NCBI GenBank assembly: GCA_030522415.1
Contig: CM060127.1
Coordinates: 12,430,646-12,494,645, forward strand
Source of the DNA: Channallabes apus
Lineage: Eukaryota; Chordata; Actinopteri; Siluriformes; Clariidae
Reading direction: 5' to 3'
DNA: 64,000 nt
The notes beneath the pieces were generated by a model that did not search any database, had not been told where the DNA came from, and saw only the letters and a list, made by a program, of their open reading frames with translations. How positions within the stretch are numbered: the stretch's first letter is position 1; each line of letters opens with the position of its first letter. This document shows, piece after piece, positions 23,690 to 31,348 of this stretch. Both the position numbers and the translations under genes were made by a program.

Positions 23690-24410
23690 GGCTGCGTTCA
23701 CATTACGAACCGCATTGTTTGTTTCAGATTTTTTTCTGTCCGGTCGGATTTGCATGTCATGACGGTTCACATTCATGATTACAAGTGACGTTTATCTGAC
23801 TCTAACGCGGATGCGCTCATCGATACACCTTTGCTCATGTCATATAGGTTAAAGCATGCTGTATTTGTGTGATGTAATTTTAGCAAAAACATGCTTGGGG
23901 ATTTGCGCAGGAGGACAGCGAGCAGTTAATTGCTGTATTCGCTGAGATCCAGAATTAGAAAGAAAGCCAGACAAGGCTCTTTTAGCAGCTGTTGCTAGCG
24001 CTGCTATAAAATCGCCGATGCTGGTTGATGACATCAGTGTGCACCTCAAACATGCGCAACGGCACAAAGTCACATGAATTCCGATCTTCACAAGTCACAT
24101 GACCACATATCGGATATATATCTGATCGGAGACCACATACAAAGGTGACTCGAATCTGAAAAACATCAGATTCGTGAGTTACGTTTAGGCATTTGGCAGA
24201 CACTCTTATCCAGAGCGACTTACATTCTTATCTCATTACACATCTGAGCAGTTGAGGGTTAAGGGCCTTGCTCAAGGGCCCAACAGTGGCAACTTGGTGG
24301 TTGTGGGGTTTGATACCTGGGATCTTCCAAATCATAGTCCAATGCCTTAACCACTGAGCTACCCCTGGCCCCACACAGGAGTTCACACAGGACTAAAAAA
24401 AAATCAGATT
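23690..24410. mobile_element. hAT-type MITE interrupted by a SINE
   Basis: Begins GGCTGCGTTCACATTACGAA and, beyond the SINE, ends near GAGTTCACACAGGAC. The pieces TCAGATTTTTTTCTG and ATCAGATTCG/AATCAGATTTGTG recur near both sides. The central DNA is non-coding. The SINE at 24183-24373 lies inside it. Confidence 0.5.
24183..24373 (-). mobile_element. tRNA-derived SINE, family S3
   Basis: On the minus strand a tRNA-like head has an A box TAGCTCAGTGG and a weak B box (GGTATCAAACC), then TGCCACTGTTGGGCCCTTGA and the 3' part GTAAGTCGCTCTGGATAAG, AGTGTCTGCCAAATGCC. That 3' segment is widespread in fish SINE/LINE pairs. It would have been copied by LINE machinery; no clean target duplication was found. 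Confidence 0.8.
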
Positions 24411-25177
24411 TGTGTCTCATTTCATGTATACGTTTTATATTTACACATATATTTTATACACATATAAATCAGAATTGAGTACATTGTAATACAGTTGTAA
24501 GGACGTTGCAATGAAATTACTGTTTATGTTACAAATACCTGTACAACCTCGATCAATTAAATTTTAAATAATTCCATCCCAAAATCAAATGATGTGAGAA
24601 AGAAAGAAAGACAGAAAAAAGACAATGGGAGCGAGGACAAACTGAACAGCTTGGGCTCTTTAGCTGTAATTGTTATTCATTACGTTGTGAAACAAACCGA
24701 TCCGTCCACAGCTCCTTACTGTGGCATGTAGGATACAGGAACAGCTGGCGTGACACCACACACACGTGGGAAAGTCACTCGGATCATCTGTGGCCAAATA
24801 TCGCAGCTGTGATGCCAGTGGCGTTCATCCCGCACATTCCTCCACCCTCTCATTCTGGAACAGTGAATGCCTTCTGTCCTCCGGCCCAAACTCAACTCAG
24901 CTGGACTGAACTGCAGGATCTTCATTAATGAGGTCACTCAAAAAGGCTTTCTTTCACTAAAGGTTCATCCACTCTGTGGCCATCTTGGTGTCACTTTGGG
25001 GTCAGGATGTTTAATTACACAAGACTATAAACCAGATATTGATCAGCAGAGTGATGGATGTAAAATAGCCTCTGGCTAAAATTGCCTCTGTTACATGGGG
25101 GAAAAAAATCATAATTATTAGTCTGCATCCCAGAGGCGATTCTAGAGGGGGGCATGGGGTCGCAACCAAAAAAAAAC
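24411..25177. other. Unassigned intergenic stretch
   Basis: Short frames such as 24716-24937 (minus) and 24867-25079 (plus) show no recognisable domain. A (GAAA)-like patch lies near 24598-24610. Confidence 0.35.
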
Positions 25178-25580
25178 GTGTGAAAATGATTTCTCATGCT
25201 CTCAGAGTCACTCGTTTACAATCTGAGTTCGGGAATACACCTTGCCATTAGGGAAGAAAAACCCTATAGATGTGATAACCTGGTCTTTCGGTACATTCAG
25301 GTTGTCAGCTGACTTCGTTTTTTTTGCCTCATAACATTACTGAGTCGAGACCTTGAACTGAAGCAACCGCAGATCATAACACCGTCTCCAGAGGCTTGTA
25401 CTGTGGACACTATGCATGATGGGTGCATCGCTTCATGCCTTTTCCTTCTCACCCTGACACGCCCATCACTCTGGAATAGAGTAAACCGTAGTTTTTTCTC
25501 ACTAACAAGTGGTTTTCTTATAGACACACAGTTGTTTGGTTCCAGTCCTTAGTGTAAGTTCTCATCACATTGTATGTGTA
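25178..25580 (-). mobile_element. Tc1-like remnant (family C), cut by the gypsy LTR
   Basis: Parallels 12290-12735: GTGTGAAAATGATTTCTCATG, then minus-strand LRFTLFQSDGRVRVRR, HEAMHPSCIVSTVQASGDGV (25297-25527). Ends abruptly at 25580 in ...TCACATTGTATGTGTA, where the LTR begins. No continuation of this family is found on the far side of the gypsy complex. Confidence 0.8.
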
Positions 25581-25962
25581 TGTCACGGATGTACTAACCT
25601 GAGGGACCAGAAGACGTAGCTTTAGCAGTTAGCCCAATGTAGCGTGGATGGTGAACCCAAATGCGGAGAGAAGTGAGTAGGTAGGATATCCCCGCGATTT
25701 ATTTTAAGGACTCTCACAAAAGGTGAGCAAGGGAAAAACACAAATTTAACCCGCGTCCTGTAAATGCACACACAATAGCAGAAAGCAATAACCCAGAATT
25801 GGTGAGTACTCATGGTTTAGTTGATCGCAGCACGAACCGACATGGGCCGAACTCAATGACTGAGCGTTCTACTATGGTTTATTTACTCCTTTTATACTTC
25901 CTGATTCGCGACCGCTCTACTTCCGGGTCCTAGTGCCGGTCGTGGGTTGAGTGTGCATGACA
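25581..25962 (-). repeat. Gypsy LTR (3' LTR of the main copy)
   Basis: On the minus strand: TGTCA...TGACA. TATAAAAGG at 25896-25888 precedes the predicted transcript start GCTCAGTCATT (25865-25855) by 31 nt. AATAAA at 25703-25698 would serve as polyadenylation signal. It carries A or T at all six positions where it differs from the other LTR; four of these are CpG decay. Confidence 0.95.
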
Positions 25963-25979
25963 GTACCCCCCCCCCGTCC
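25963..25979 (-). promoter_or_regulatory. Polypurine tract of the gypsy element
   Basis: GGACGGGGGGGGGGTAC on the minus strand, directly before the 3' LTR. By position it primes plus-strand DNA synthesis. A second copy lies at 30040-30056 before the middle LTR. Confidence 0.75.
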
Positions 25980-26039
25980 AGGACCGGCTCCAGACGGTCC
26001 TGGGATGGAGGATACCCTGTGACGGTAGACCCAAATTAG

Positions 26040-26504
26040 TTATGGATCGAGGATGAAAAATGCTGGGACCCAAGACCGCTCCTCGGGGCCATAGCCCTCC
26101 CAATCAACCAGGTACTGAGTACCTCTGCCCCGAGGGCGCGAGTCGAGGATCCGTCGCACGGTGTAGGCGGGACCGCCGTCAATGATTCGGGGAGAAGGAG
26201 CAGGGGGGGTGGGTGGAACCATGGGTGAAGTGATGAAGGGTTTTAGTTGGGATGTGTGGAATACGGGGTGGATTCGGAGCGCCGCAGGCAGCTGGAGCCG
26301 GTAGGTGACAGGATTGATTTTGAGATGGATGCGGTATGGTCCGATGAATCTGGGGGACAGTTTCTTGGATTCGGTGTGTAGATGGAGGTTCCTTGTGGAT
26401 AGCCAGACCTTGTCACCTACGTTGTACAACCGTCCCGGGGGGTGTCGACGGCGATGTTGAGTAGTGTAACGTGTGTTGGCTCGTCGGATGGCTTGGTTCG
26501 CCAA
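26040..26504 (-). pseudogene. Gypsy pol C-terminus: integrase tail plus chromodomain
   Basis: Open frame holding the end of integrase ([32 protein letters not shown]) and a chromodomain ([33 protein letters not shown]), which targets integration to modified chromatin in chromoviruses. It is in a different frame from the upstream pol, so a frameshift near 26500 separates them. The chromodomain's aromatic residues (Y, W, Y, W) are present. Ends FILDP at TAA. Confidence 0.9.
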
Positions 26505-28453
26505 CGTCCAGAGCCGACGACAACTGCGACCAACTGTTGGGCTGAGGGTACATCAACCTCCGGTTCTTGGTGTTCAAACATCGGAGGTTGGAAACCGTGG
26601 CATACCTCAAACGGACTGAGATTGGTGGCAGATGAGACGTGCAGGTTGTGGGACAACTCAGCCCATAGGAGGTAGCGAGCCCAGGAGCGCTGACGATCTG
26701 CCACAAAACACCTTAGATAGCGCTCCAGGTGTTGGTTGGTCCGCTCCGTCTGACCATTGGTCTGGGAATGGATCAGACGGCAGAAGGCCTTCCAGAACCG
26801 GGCAGTGAACTGTGGCCCCCTGTCCGAGACGATGTCTTTGGGGAACCCATGCAGGCGGACTACGTGCTCTAATATCAGTTCTACAGTGTCCTTGGCTGAC
26901 GGGAGTCCGGTTAGGGCCACCAGGTGCACGGCTTTGGAGAAACGATCGACGATGGTTAAGATGGTGTTTTTTCCTTCGGATTCCGGCAGGCCCGTGATGA
27001 AATTGACTGCAATGTGTGACCAGGGCCGACGAGGAACAGGAAGTGGTTGAAGTTCCCCCGGTGTCGGCTGGTTGGTGTCCTTCGCCCTGGCCAACACTGG
27101 GCATGCCTGGACGAATTCCTCGATGTCCCGGGTCATGGAGGGCCACCAGAAAGCGCGCCGGATGAATTGGGTCGTGCGTCTGCTTCCTGGATGTCCGGAG
27201 AGGAGTGAGGCGTGGCCCCACTGAATGACTTCCTGTCTCATGGGAGGGGGCATGTAGAGGCGTCCAGGCGGCGCACCTGCTGGTTCGTTCTCCGTGGCCT
27301 GTGCCTGGCGGACCCTTGTGTCCAGGTCCCAGCGGAGAGGTGCGATGATCTTAGATGGTGGAAGGACAGGCGCGGGCTCCGCCCGGGTGATGTCCTCTTC
27401 GTGTTGACGGGAGAGGGCGTCGGCCTTGGTGTTTTTTGAACCCGGACGGTATGACAGATGGAAATTATAATGTTCGAAAAATAGTGCCCATCGCGCCTGT
27501 CTCGGATTCAGCTGTTTTAAATTGCGGATAGTGATGAGATTTTGATGATCGGTCCAGACGATGAATGGCTCTCTGGTGCCCTGGAGCCAGTGACGCCATT
27601 CCTCCAAAGCCCACTTTATGGCCAGCAGCTCGCGGTATCCTACCCCGTATCGCTGCTGAGAGGTGTCAATTTTTTTGGAGAAAAAACTACAGGGGTGTAG
27701 TTTTTGGTCTGGACCTCGCTGGGAGAGAACAGCCCCAGCGCCCACATCTGCGGCGTCCACCTCCACAACGAATGGTTTGCTTGAGTCTGGGTGAAGAAGG
27801 ATTGGTGCGGTGGTGAAACGTTGACAGAGTCTCTGGAAGGCTGAGATGGCGGCCGAGTCTAAAGTGAAGGGAGAAGGTGAGGGTCGGGTCAGAGTGGTTA
27901 GGGGGGCAGCAACCGTACTGTAGTCCCGGATAAAGCGACGGTAGAAGTTCGCAAACCCGAGAAACCGTTGAAGTTGCTTAAAGGTCTTGGGTAGGGGCCA
28001 ATGATGCACAACTTCGAGTTTCTGCGGGTCCATGGCCACACCCTGGGGCGAGATGACAAAACCCAGGAACGTGGTGGAGCGCTCGTGAAAAGCGCACTTT
28101 TCCAACTTACAGTACAGTTGGTGGGCGTGTAATCTCTTTAAAACCGCTCTGACGTGATGGGTGTGTTCTTCAACAGTTCGTGAATAAATGAGGATGTCGT
28201 CAAGATATGCGAATGCCCACCGCCCTAACATGTCCCGAAGAATGTCATTTATGAAATGTTGGAAGGCGGCGGGGGCATTGCAAAGGCCAAATGGTATTAC
28301 CAGACTTTCGTAGTGTCCCGTGGGTGTGATGAAAGCCGTCTTCCACTCATCGTCCTCTCTGATGCGCACCAAGTTGTAGGCGCTCCGCAGGTCCAACTTT
28401 GTGAAAATGGTGGCGCCAGAGAGGGCGTCCAGGGCAGAGTTGGTAAGAGGCAA
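26417..28453 (-). pseudogene. Gypsy pol: RT, RNase H and integrase core
   Basis: Longest open part of pol. RT: Asp at residue 21 (KLDLRSAY) and YLDD at 83-86. RNase H: Asp233, Glu275, Asp302, Asp345. Integrase zinc site: His414, His421, Cys451, but the fourth ligand is Leu454 (CPVLARAK). Integrase catalytic core: the first Asp is Asn484 (IAVNFITGLP), the second is Asp544 (VSDRG), and Glu570 follows after only 25 residues instead of about 35, so roughly 10 residues are missing. RT and RNase H look chemically intact; integrase does not. A frameshift near 28450 separates this from the RT N-terminus. Confidence 0.93.
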
Positions 28454-29277
28454 CGGGTGTTGGTTATGGTGATGTTATTGAGCCCCCGATAATCGACACA
28501 TGGACGAAGTTCTCCTCCTTTTTTCTTCACGAAGAAGAACCCCGCGGCGGCAGGCAACGAGGAGGGTCGGATGGTACCTTGGCGAAGTGCGTTTGTCACA
28601 TACTCCTCCATCGCCTGCGTCTCGGTGGTGGAGAGAGAGTATAGGTGGCCGCGGGACGGTATAGAACCCGGCTGGAGGTCGATCGCCAGGTCGTAGGGGC
28701 GGTGAGGTGGAAGGTGGGTGGCGCGTCTTCTGCAGAAGACCTCAGCCAGGTCCCGATACATGGTTGGGATGGCGTTGGTGTCGACGTCGGGGGCCTCGGA
28801 CTCCCTAGAGCACGTCCCAGCTGAAGCCCGCAGGCAGAGTTCGTTACAGGTCGCGCCCCACTGTAGAATCCGGTTCTGAGTCCAGGAGATGAGAGGGTCA
28901 TGCTGGAGGAGCCATGGATATCCCAGAATGATAGGTGGTGATGATACGGAAGTGAGGTGAAATCGGAGTTGTTCTTGGTGTTGGTCAATGATTAGAGTGA
29001 TGAGTTGGGTTTGGGCGGTGATGGGGCTAGATGAGAGGGGGCGACCGTCCACCGATGTGATTCGAATGGGCTGGGATAACGCCTCGATTTTTACCCCAAA
29101 TTTTTTGGCATAGGATGAGTCAATGAAGTTACCCGCTGCCCCGGAGTCGGCGAATGCGGGACTTCGAACTCGTTTGTGGCCAATTTGGAGGGATACCTGA
29201 ACCATAAGACGAGCGTTAGTGTTGTCGATGGTGGTGGAGATCTGAAGAGGACCCGGTGAATCTCTCCCTCCATTCAC
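28436..29277 (-). pseudogene. Gypsy pol N-terminus: protease and start of RT
   Basis: Protease with [11 protein letters not shown] (active-site Asp44 in DSG, numbered from 29277), followed by the RT fingers: [18 protein letters not shown] and RGLNNITI. The correct frame ends near 28448 inside RT, where a small deletion shifts it; text beyond in this frame is out of register. Upstream, this frame continues back through the GGGAAAC heptamer, so it is meant to be entered by -1 frameshifting from gag, not by its own start. Confidence 0.9.
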
Positions 29278-29295
29278 CGGGGCTAGGCGTTTCCC
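29252..29295 (-). promoter_or_regulatory. Programmed -1 frameshift signal at the gag-pol junction
   Basis: On the minus strand the slippery heptamer G GGA AAC (29295-29289) is in the gag frame, with TAG two codons later (29285-29283). After a 7-nt spacer comes a perfect 10-bp hairpin, CCCGGTGAAT / ATTCACCGGG, with a 10-nt loop (29281-29252). Slipping one base back gives GGG AAA CGC CTA GCC, exactly the protease frame. GGGAAAC is also the heptamer used by mammalian PEG10, a domesticated sushi-class gag-pol gene (established knowledge). Confidence 0.88.
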
Positions 29296-29655
29296 GGGCG
29301 TAGAGGACAGATCGCCCGGTGATGTTCAGCGGAGCCACAATAGGCACACAGGCCCTCTTTAAATCGGCGTGCGCGCTCCGATACGGTCAGGGAGGCGCGT
29401 CCTAGTTGCATGGGTTCCCCGGCTCCTGTGTCAACCACGGCAGGAGGTGGAGAACCGACATGTCCAGGTGTGCGACCTGGCAGCCGCGTCATCAACAGCC
29501 GCGCGGAGATCCGCATTCTCCGGCTGGAGCTCGGCAACCTCGCGGCGCAGAGAAGCGAGCTCTCCGGTTAGCTGATTGATTAGCGCGGCATGCTGATCCA
29601 CAACGCCGCAGAGACGCGCATGATCTGCTGGGTTCACCGCGGAAGGCTCAGTCAT
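29283..29655 (-). pseudogene. Gutted gag: coiled-coil start and zinc knuckle only
   Basis: ATG at 29655 starts a frame rich in heptad-like Leu/Ala ([20 protein letters not shown]) up to about 29465. The other piece (29283-29537 frame) ends with a CCHC zinc knuckle, [14 protein letters not shown], preceded by [10 protein letters not shown] and a basic stretch. The two lie in different frames, and the capsid core expected between them is deleted: the whole region is 373 bp against more than 1 kb in intact relatives. It cannot make a particle, though the RNA could be packaged by a relative's Gag. Confidence 0.85.
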
Positions 29656-29656
29656 T
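29646..29656 (-). promoter_or_regulatory. Predicted self-priming primer binding site
   Basis: AATGACTGAGC on the minus strand, one base after the LTR end and overlapping the gag ATG. It is perfectly complementary (11 nt) to GCTCAGTCATT in the LTR, which starts 31 nt after the TATA box. No match to the usual tRNA-type TGGCGCC site was seen. Tf1/sushi-group elements are known to prime with the first ~11 nt of their own mRNA. Confidence 0.82.
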
Positions 29657-29657
29657 C

Positions 29658-30039
29658 TGTCACGGATGTACTAACCTGAGGGACCAGAAGACGTAGCTTT
29701 AGCGGTTAGCCCAATGTAGCGTGGATGGTGAACCCAAACGCGGAGAGAAGCGAGTAGGTAGGATATCCCCGCGATTTATTTTGAGGACTCTCACAAAGGG
29801 TGAGCAAGGGAAAAACACAAATTTAACCCGCGTCCTGTAAATGCACACACAATAGCAGAAAGCAATAACCCAGAATTGGTGAGTACTCACGGTTTAGTTG
29901 ATCGCAGCACGAACCGACATGGGCCGAACTCAATGACTGAGCGTTCTACTATGGTTTATTTACTCCTTTTATACTTCCTGATTCGCGACCGCTCTACTTC
30001 CGGGTCCTAGTGCCGGTCGTGGGTTGAGTGTGCATGACA
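29658..30039 (-). repeat. Gypsy LTR (5' LTR of the main copy, 3' LTR of the deleted copy)
   Basis: 382 bp, minus strand TGTCA...TGACA. TATAAAAGG at 29973-29965 and predicted start GCTCAGTCATT at 29942-29932. It is followed on one side by gag and preceded on the other by a polypurine tract and pol tail, so it is shared by two tandem elements. Confidence 0.95.
29965..29973 (-). promoter_or_regulatory. TATA box of the gypsy 5' LTR
   Basis: TATAAAAGG on the minus strand, 31 nt upstream of the predicted first transcribed base. Equivalent boxes lie at 25888-25896 and 30506-30514 in the other LTR copies. Confidence 0.75.
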
Positions 30040-30117
30040 GTACCCCCCCCCCCGTCCAGGACCGGCTCCAGACGGTCCTGGGATGGAGGATACCCTGTGA
30101 CGGTAGACCCAAATTAG

Positions 30118-30440
30118 TTATGGATCGAGGATGAAAAATGCTGGGACCCAAGACCGCTCCTCGGGGCCATAGCCCTCCCAATCAACCAGGTACTGAGTAC
30201 CTCTGCCCCGAGGGCGCGAGTCGAGGATCCGTCGCACGGTGTAGGCGGGACCGCCGTCAATGATTCGGGGAGAAGGAGCAGGGGGGGTGGGTGGAACCAT
30301 GGGTGAAGTGATGAAGGGTTTTAGTTGGGATGTGTGGAATACGGGGTGGATTCGGAGCGCCGCAGGCAGCTGGAGCCGGTAGGTGACAGGATTGATTTTG
30401 AGATGGATGCGGTATGGTCCGATGAATCTGGGGGACAGTT
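30118..30440 (-). pseudogene. 3' pol fragment of the deleted tandem gypsy copy
   Basis: Repeats the last ~320 bp of pol (26040-26362), including the chromodomain, with no difference I can see. It starts abruptly at [11 protein letters not shown], where it is fused to LTR sequence through a 4-nt overlap (AGTT at 30437-30440 on the plus strand). Confidence 0.9.
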
Positions 30441-30580
30441 GATCGCAGCACGAACCGACATGGGCCGAACTCAATGACTGAGCGTTCTACTATGGTTTAT
30501 TTACTCCTTTTATACTTCCTGATTCGCGACCGCTCTACTTCCGGGTCCTAGTGCCGGTCGTGGGTTGAGTGTGCATGACA
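30437..30580 (-). repeat. Truncated gypsy LTR (U3 and start of R)
   Basis: Minus strand TGTCATGCAC through TATAAAAGG and GCTCAGTCATT to GATCAACT, then joined to pol. Everything from mid-R through gag and most of pol is missing, including the primer site. Confidence 0.9.
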
Positions 30581-31342
30581 GCTCTCTCCTCATGATTCTG
30601 GCCCAAAACATGACTCCTGCACCTCCTTGTCGACGTCGCAGCCTTGTTGGGACATGGTGGCCATCCACCAACCATCCACTACTCCATTCATCTGGACCAT
30701 CCAGGGTTGCACGATACTCATCAGTAAACAAGACTGTTTAAAAACTAGTCTTCATGTATGCCTGGGCCCACTGCAACCGTTTCTGCTTGTGAGCACTGAT
30801 TAAGGGTGGCCGAATAGTAGGTTTACGCACAACTGCAAGTCTCTGAGGGATCCTACACCTTGAGGTTCACGAGACTCCAGAGGCACCAGCAGATTCAATT
30901 ACCTATTAGCTGCTTTGTAATGGCATTTCAGCTGCTGCCCTCTTAATCCGATGAATTTGTCTTGCAGAAACCTTCTTCATTCTGCCTTTATCTGCACGAA
31001 CCTGTCTGTGCTCTGAATCAGCCACAATTGTCTTCCCAGTACGATGATCACGCTTAAGTTTTCATGAAATTTCTACAGTAATGCTTTCATACCTTGTCCA
31101 AGGCATTGCAATATTTGATGCTTTTCGGCAGCAGAGAGATCCTTTTTCTTTCCCATATTGCTTGAAACCTGTGGTCTGCTTAATAATGTGGAACAACCTT
31201 CTTCAGTACTTTTCCTTTAATTGGGCTCATCTGGCAAACTAATTATCACACGTGTCTGAGATTCATGAGTTTAATTTAAAAACTAAACATTTAATGTTTA
31301 TGACACTTACATCCAATTTGCATAATAATTTGGAACGCGGTG
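30581..31342 (-). mobile_element. Tc1-like element, copy B2 (5' half)
   Basis: Minus-strand relative of the element at 4435-5992. It starts at 31342 with CACCGCGTTCCAAATTATTA and runs through the transposase N-terminus and first catalytic block (FTDEYRATLDGPDEWSS) to AATCATGAGGAGAGAG, where the gypsy LTR begins. The second half of the element is absent. The transposase has stops, several shared with copy B1, so the family was already dead or the source was mutant. Confidence 0.88.
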
Positions 31343-31348
31343 TATATA

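Larger units (their letters stand above)
25581..30580 (-). mobile_element. Composite Ty3/gypsy chromovirus (Tf1/sushi type) with three LTRs
   Basis: Read on the minus strand from 30580 down: truncated LTR (30580-30437), a 3' pol fragment (30440-30118), polypurine tract, complete LTR (30039-29658), priming site, short gag, pol (protease, RT, RNase H, integrase, chromodomain), polypurine tract, complete LTR (25962-25581). The two full LTRs are 382 bp, start TGTCA and end TGACA, and differ by six substitutions, all transitions. The outer flanks are unrelated (a family C Tc1 relic at 25580, a family B Tc1 at 30581) and no target duplication matches, so this is not one simple insertion. No open gag or complete pol survives. 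Confidence 0.92.

Noticed and set aside
25622..25813. 63-codon frame in the LTR repeated almost exactly at 29699-29890
   Set aside because: Repeated only because both lie in the gypsy LTR. It overlaps R/U5 and has no known domain.
30510..30731. Transposase-LTR fusion reading frame
   Set aside because: Formed by chance where the gypsy LTR truncates Tc1 copy B2; the C-terminal part is non-coding LTR.
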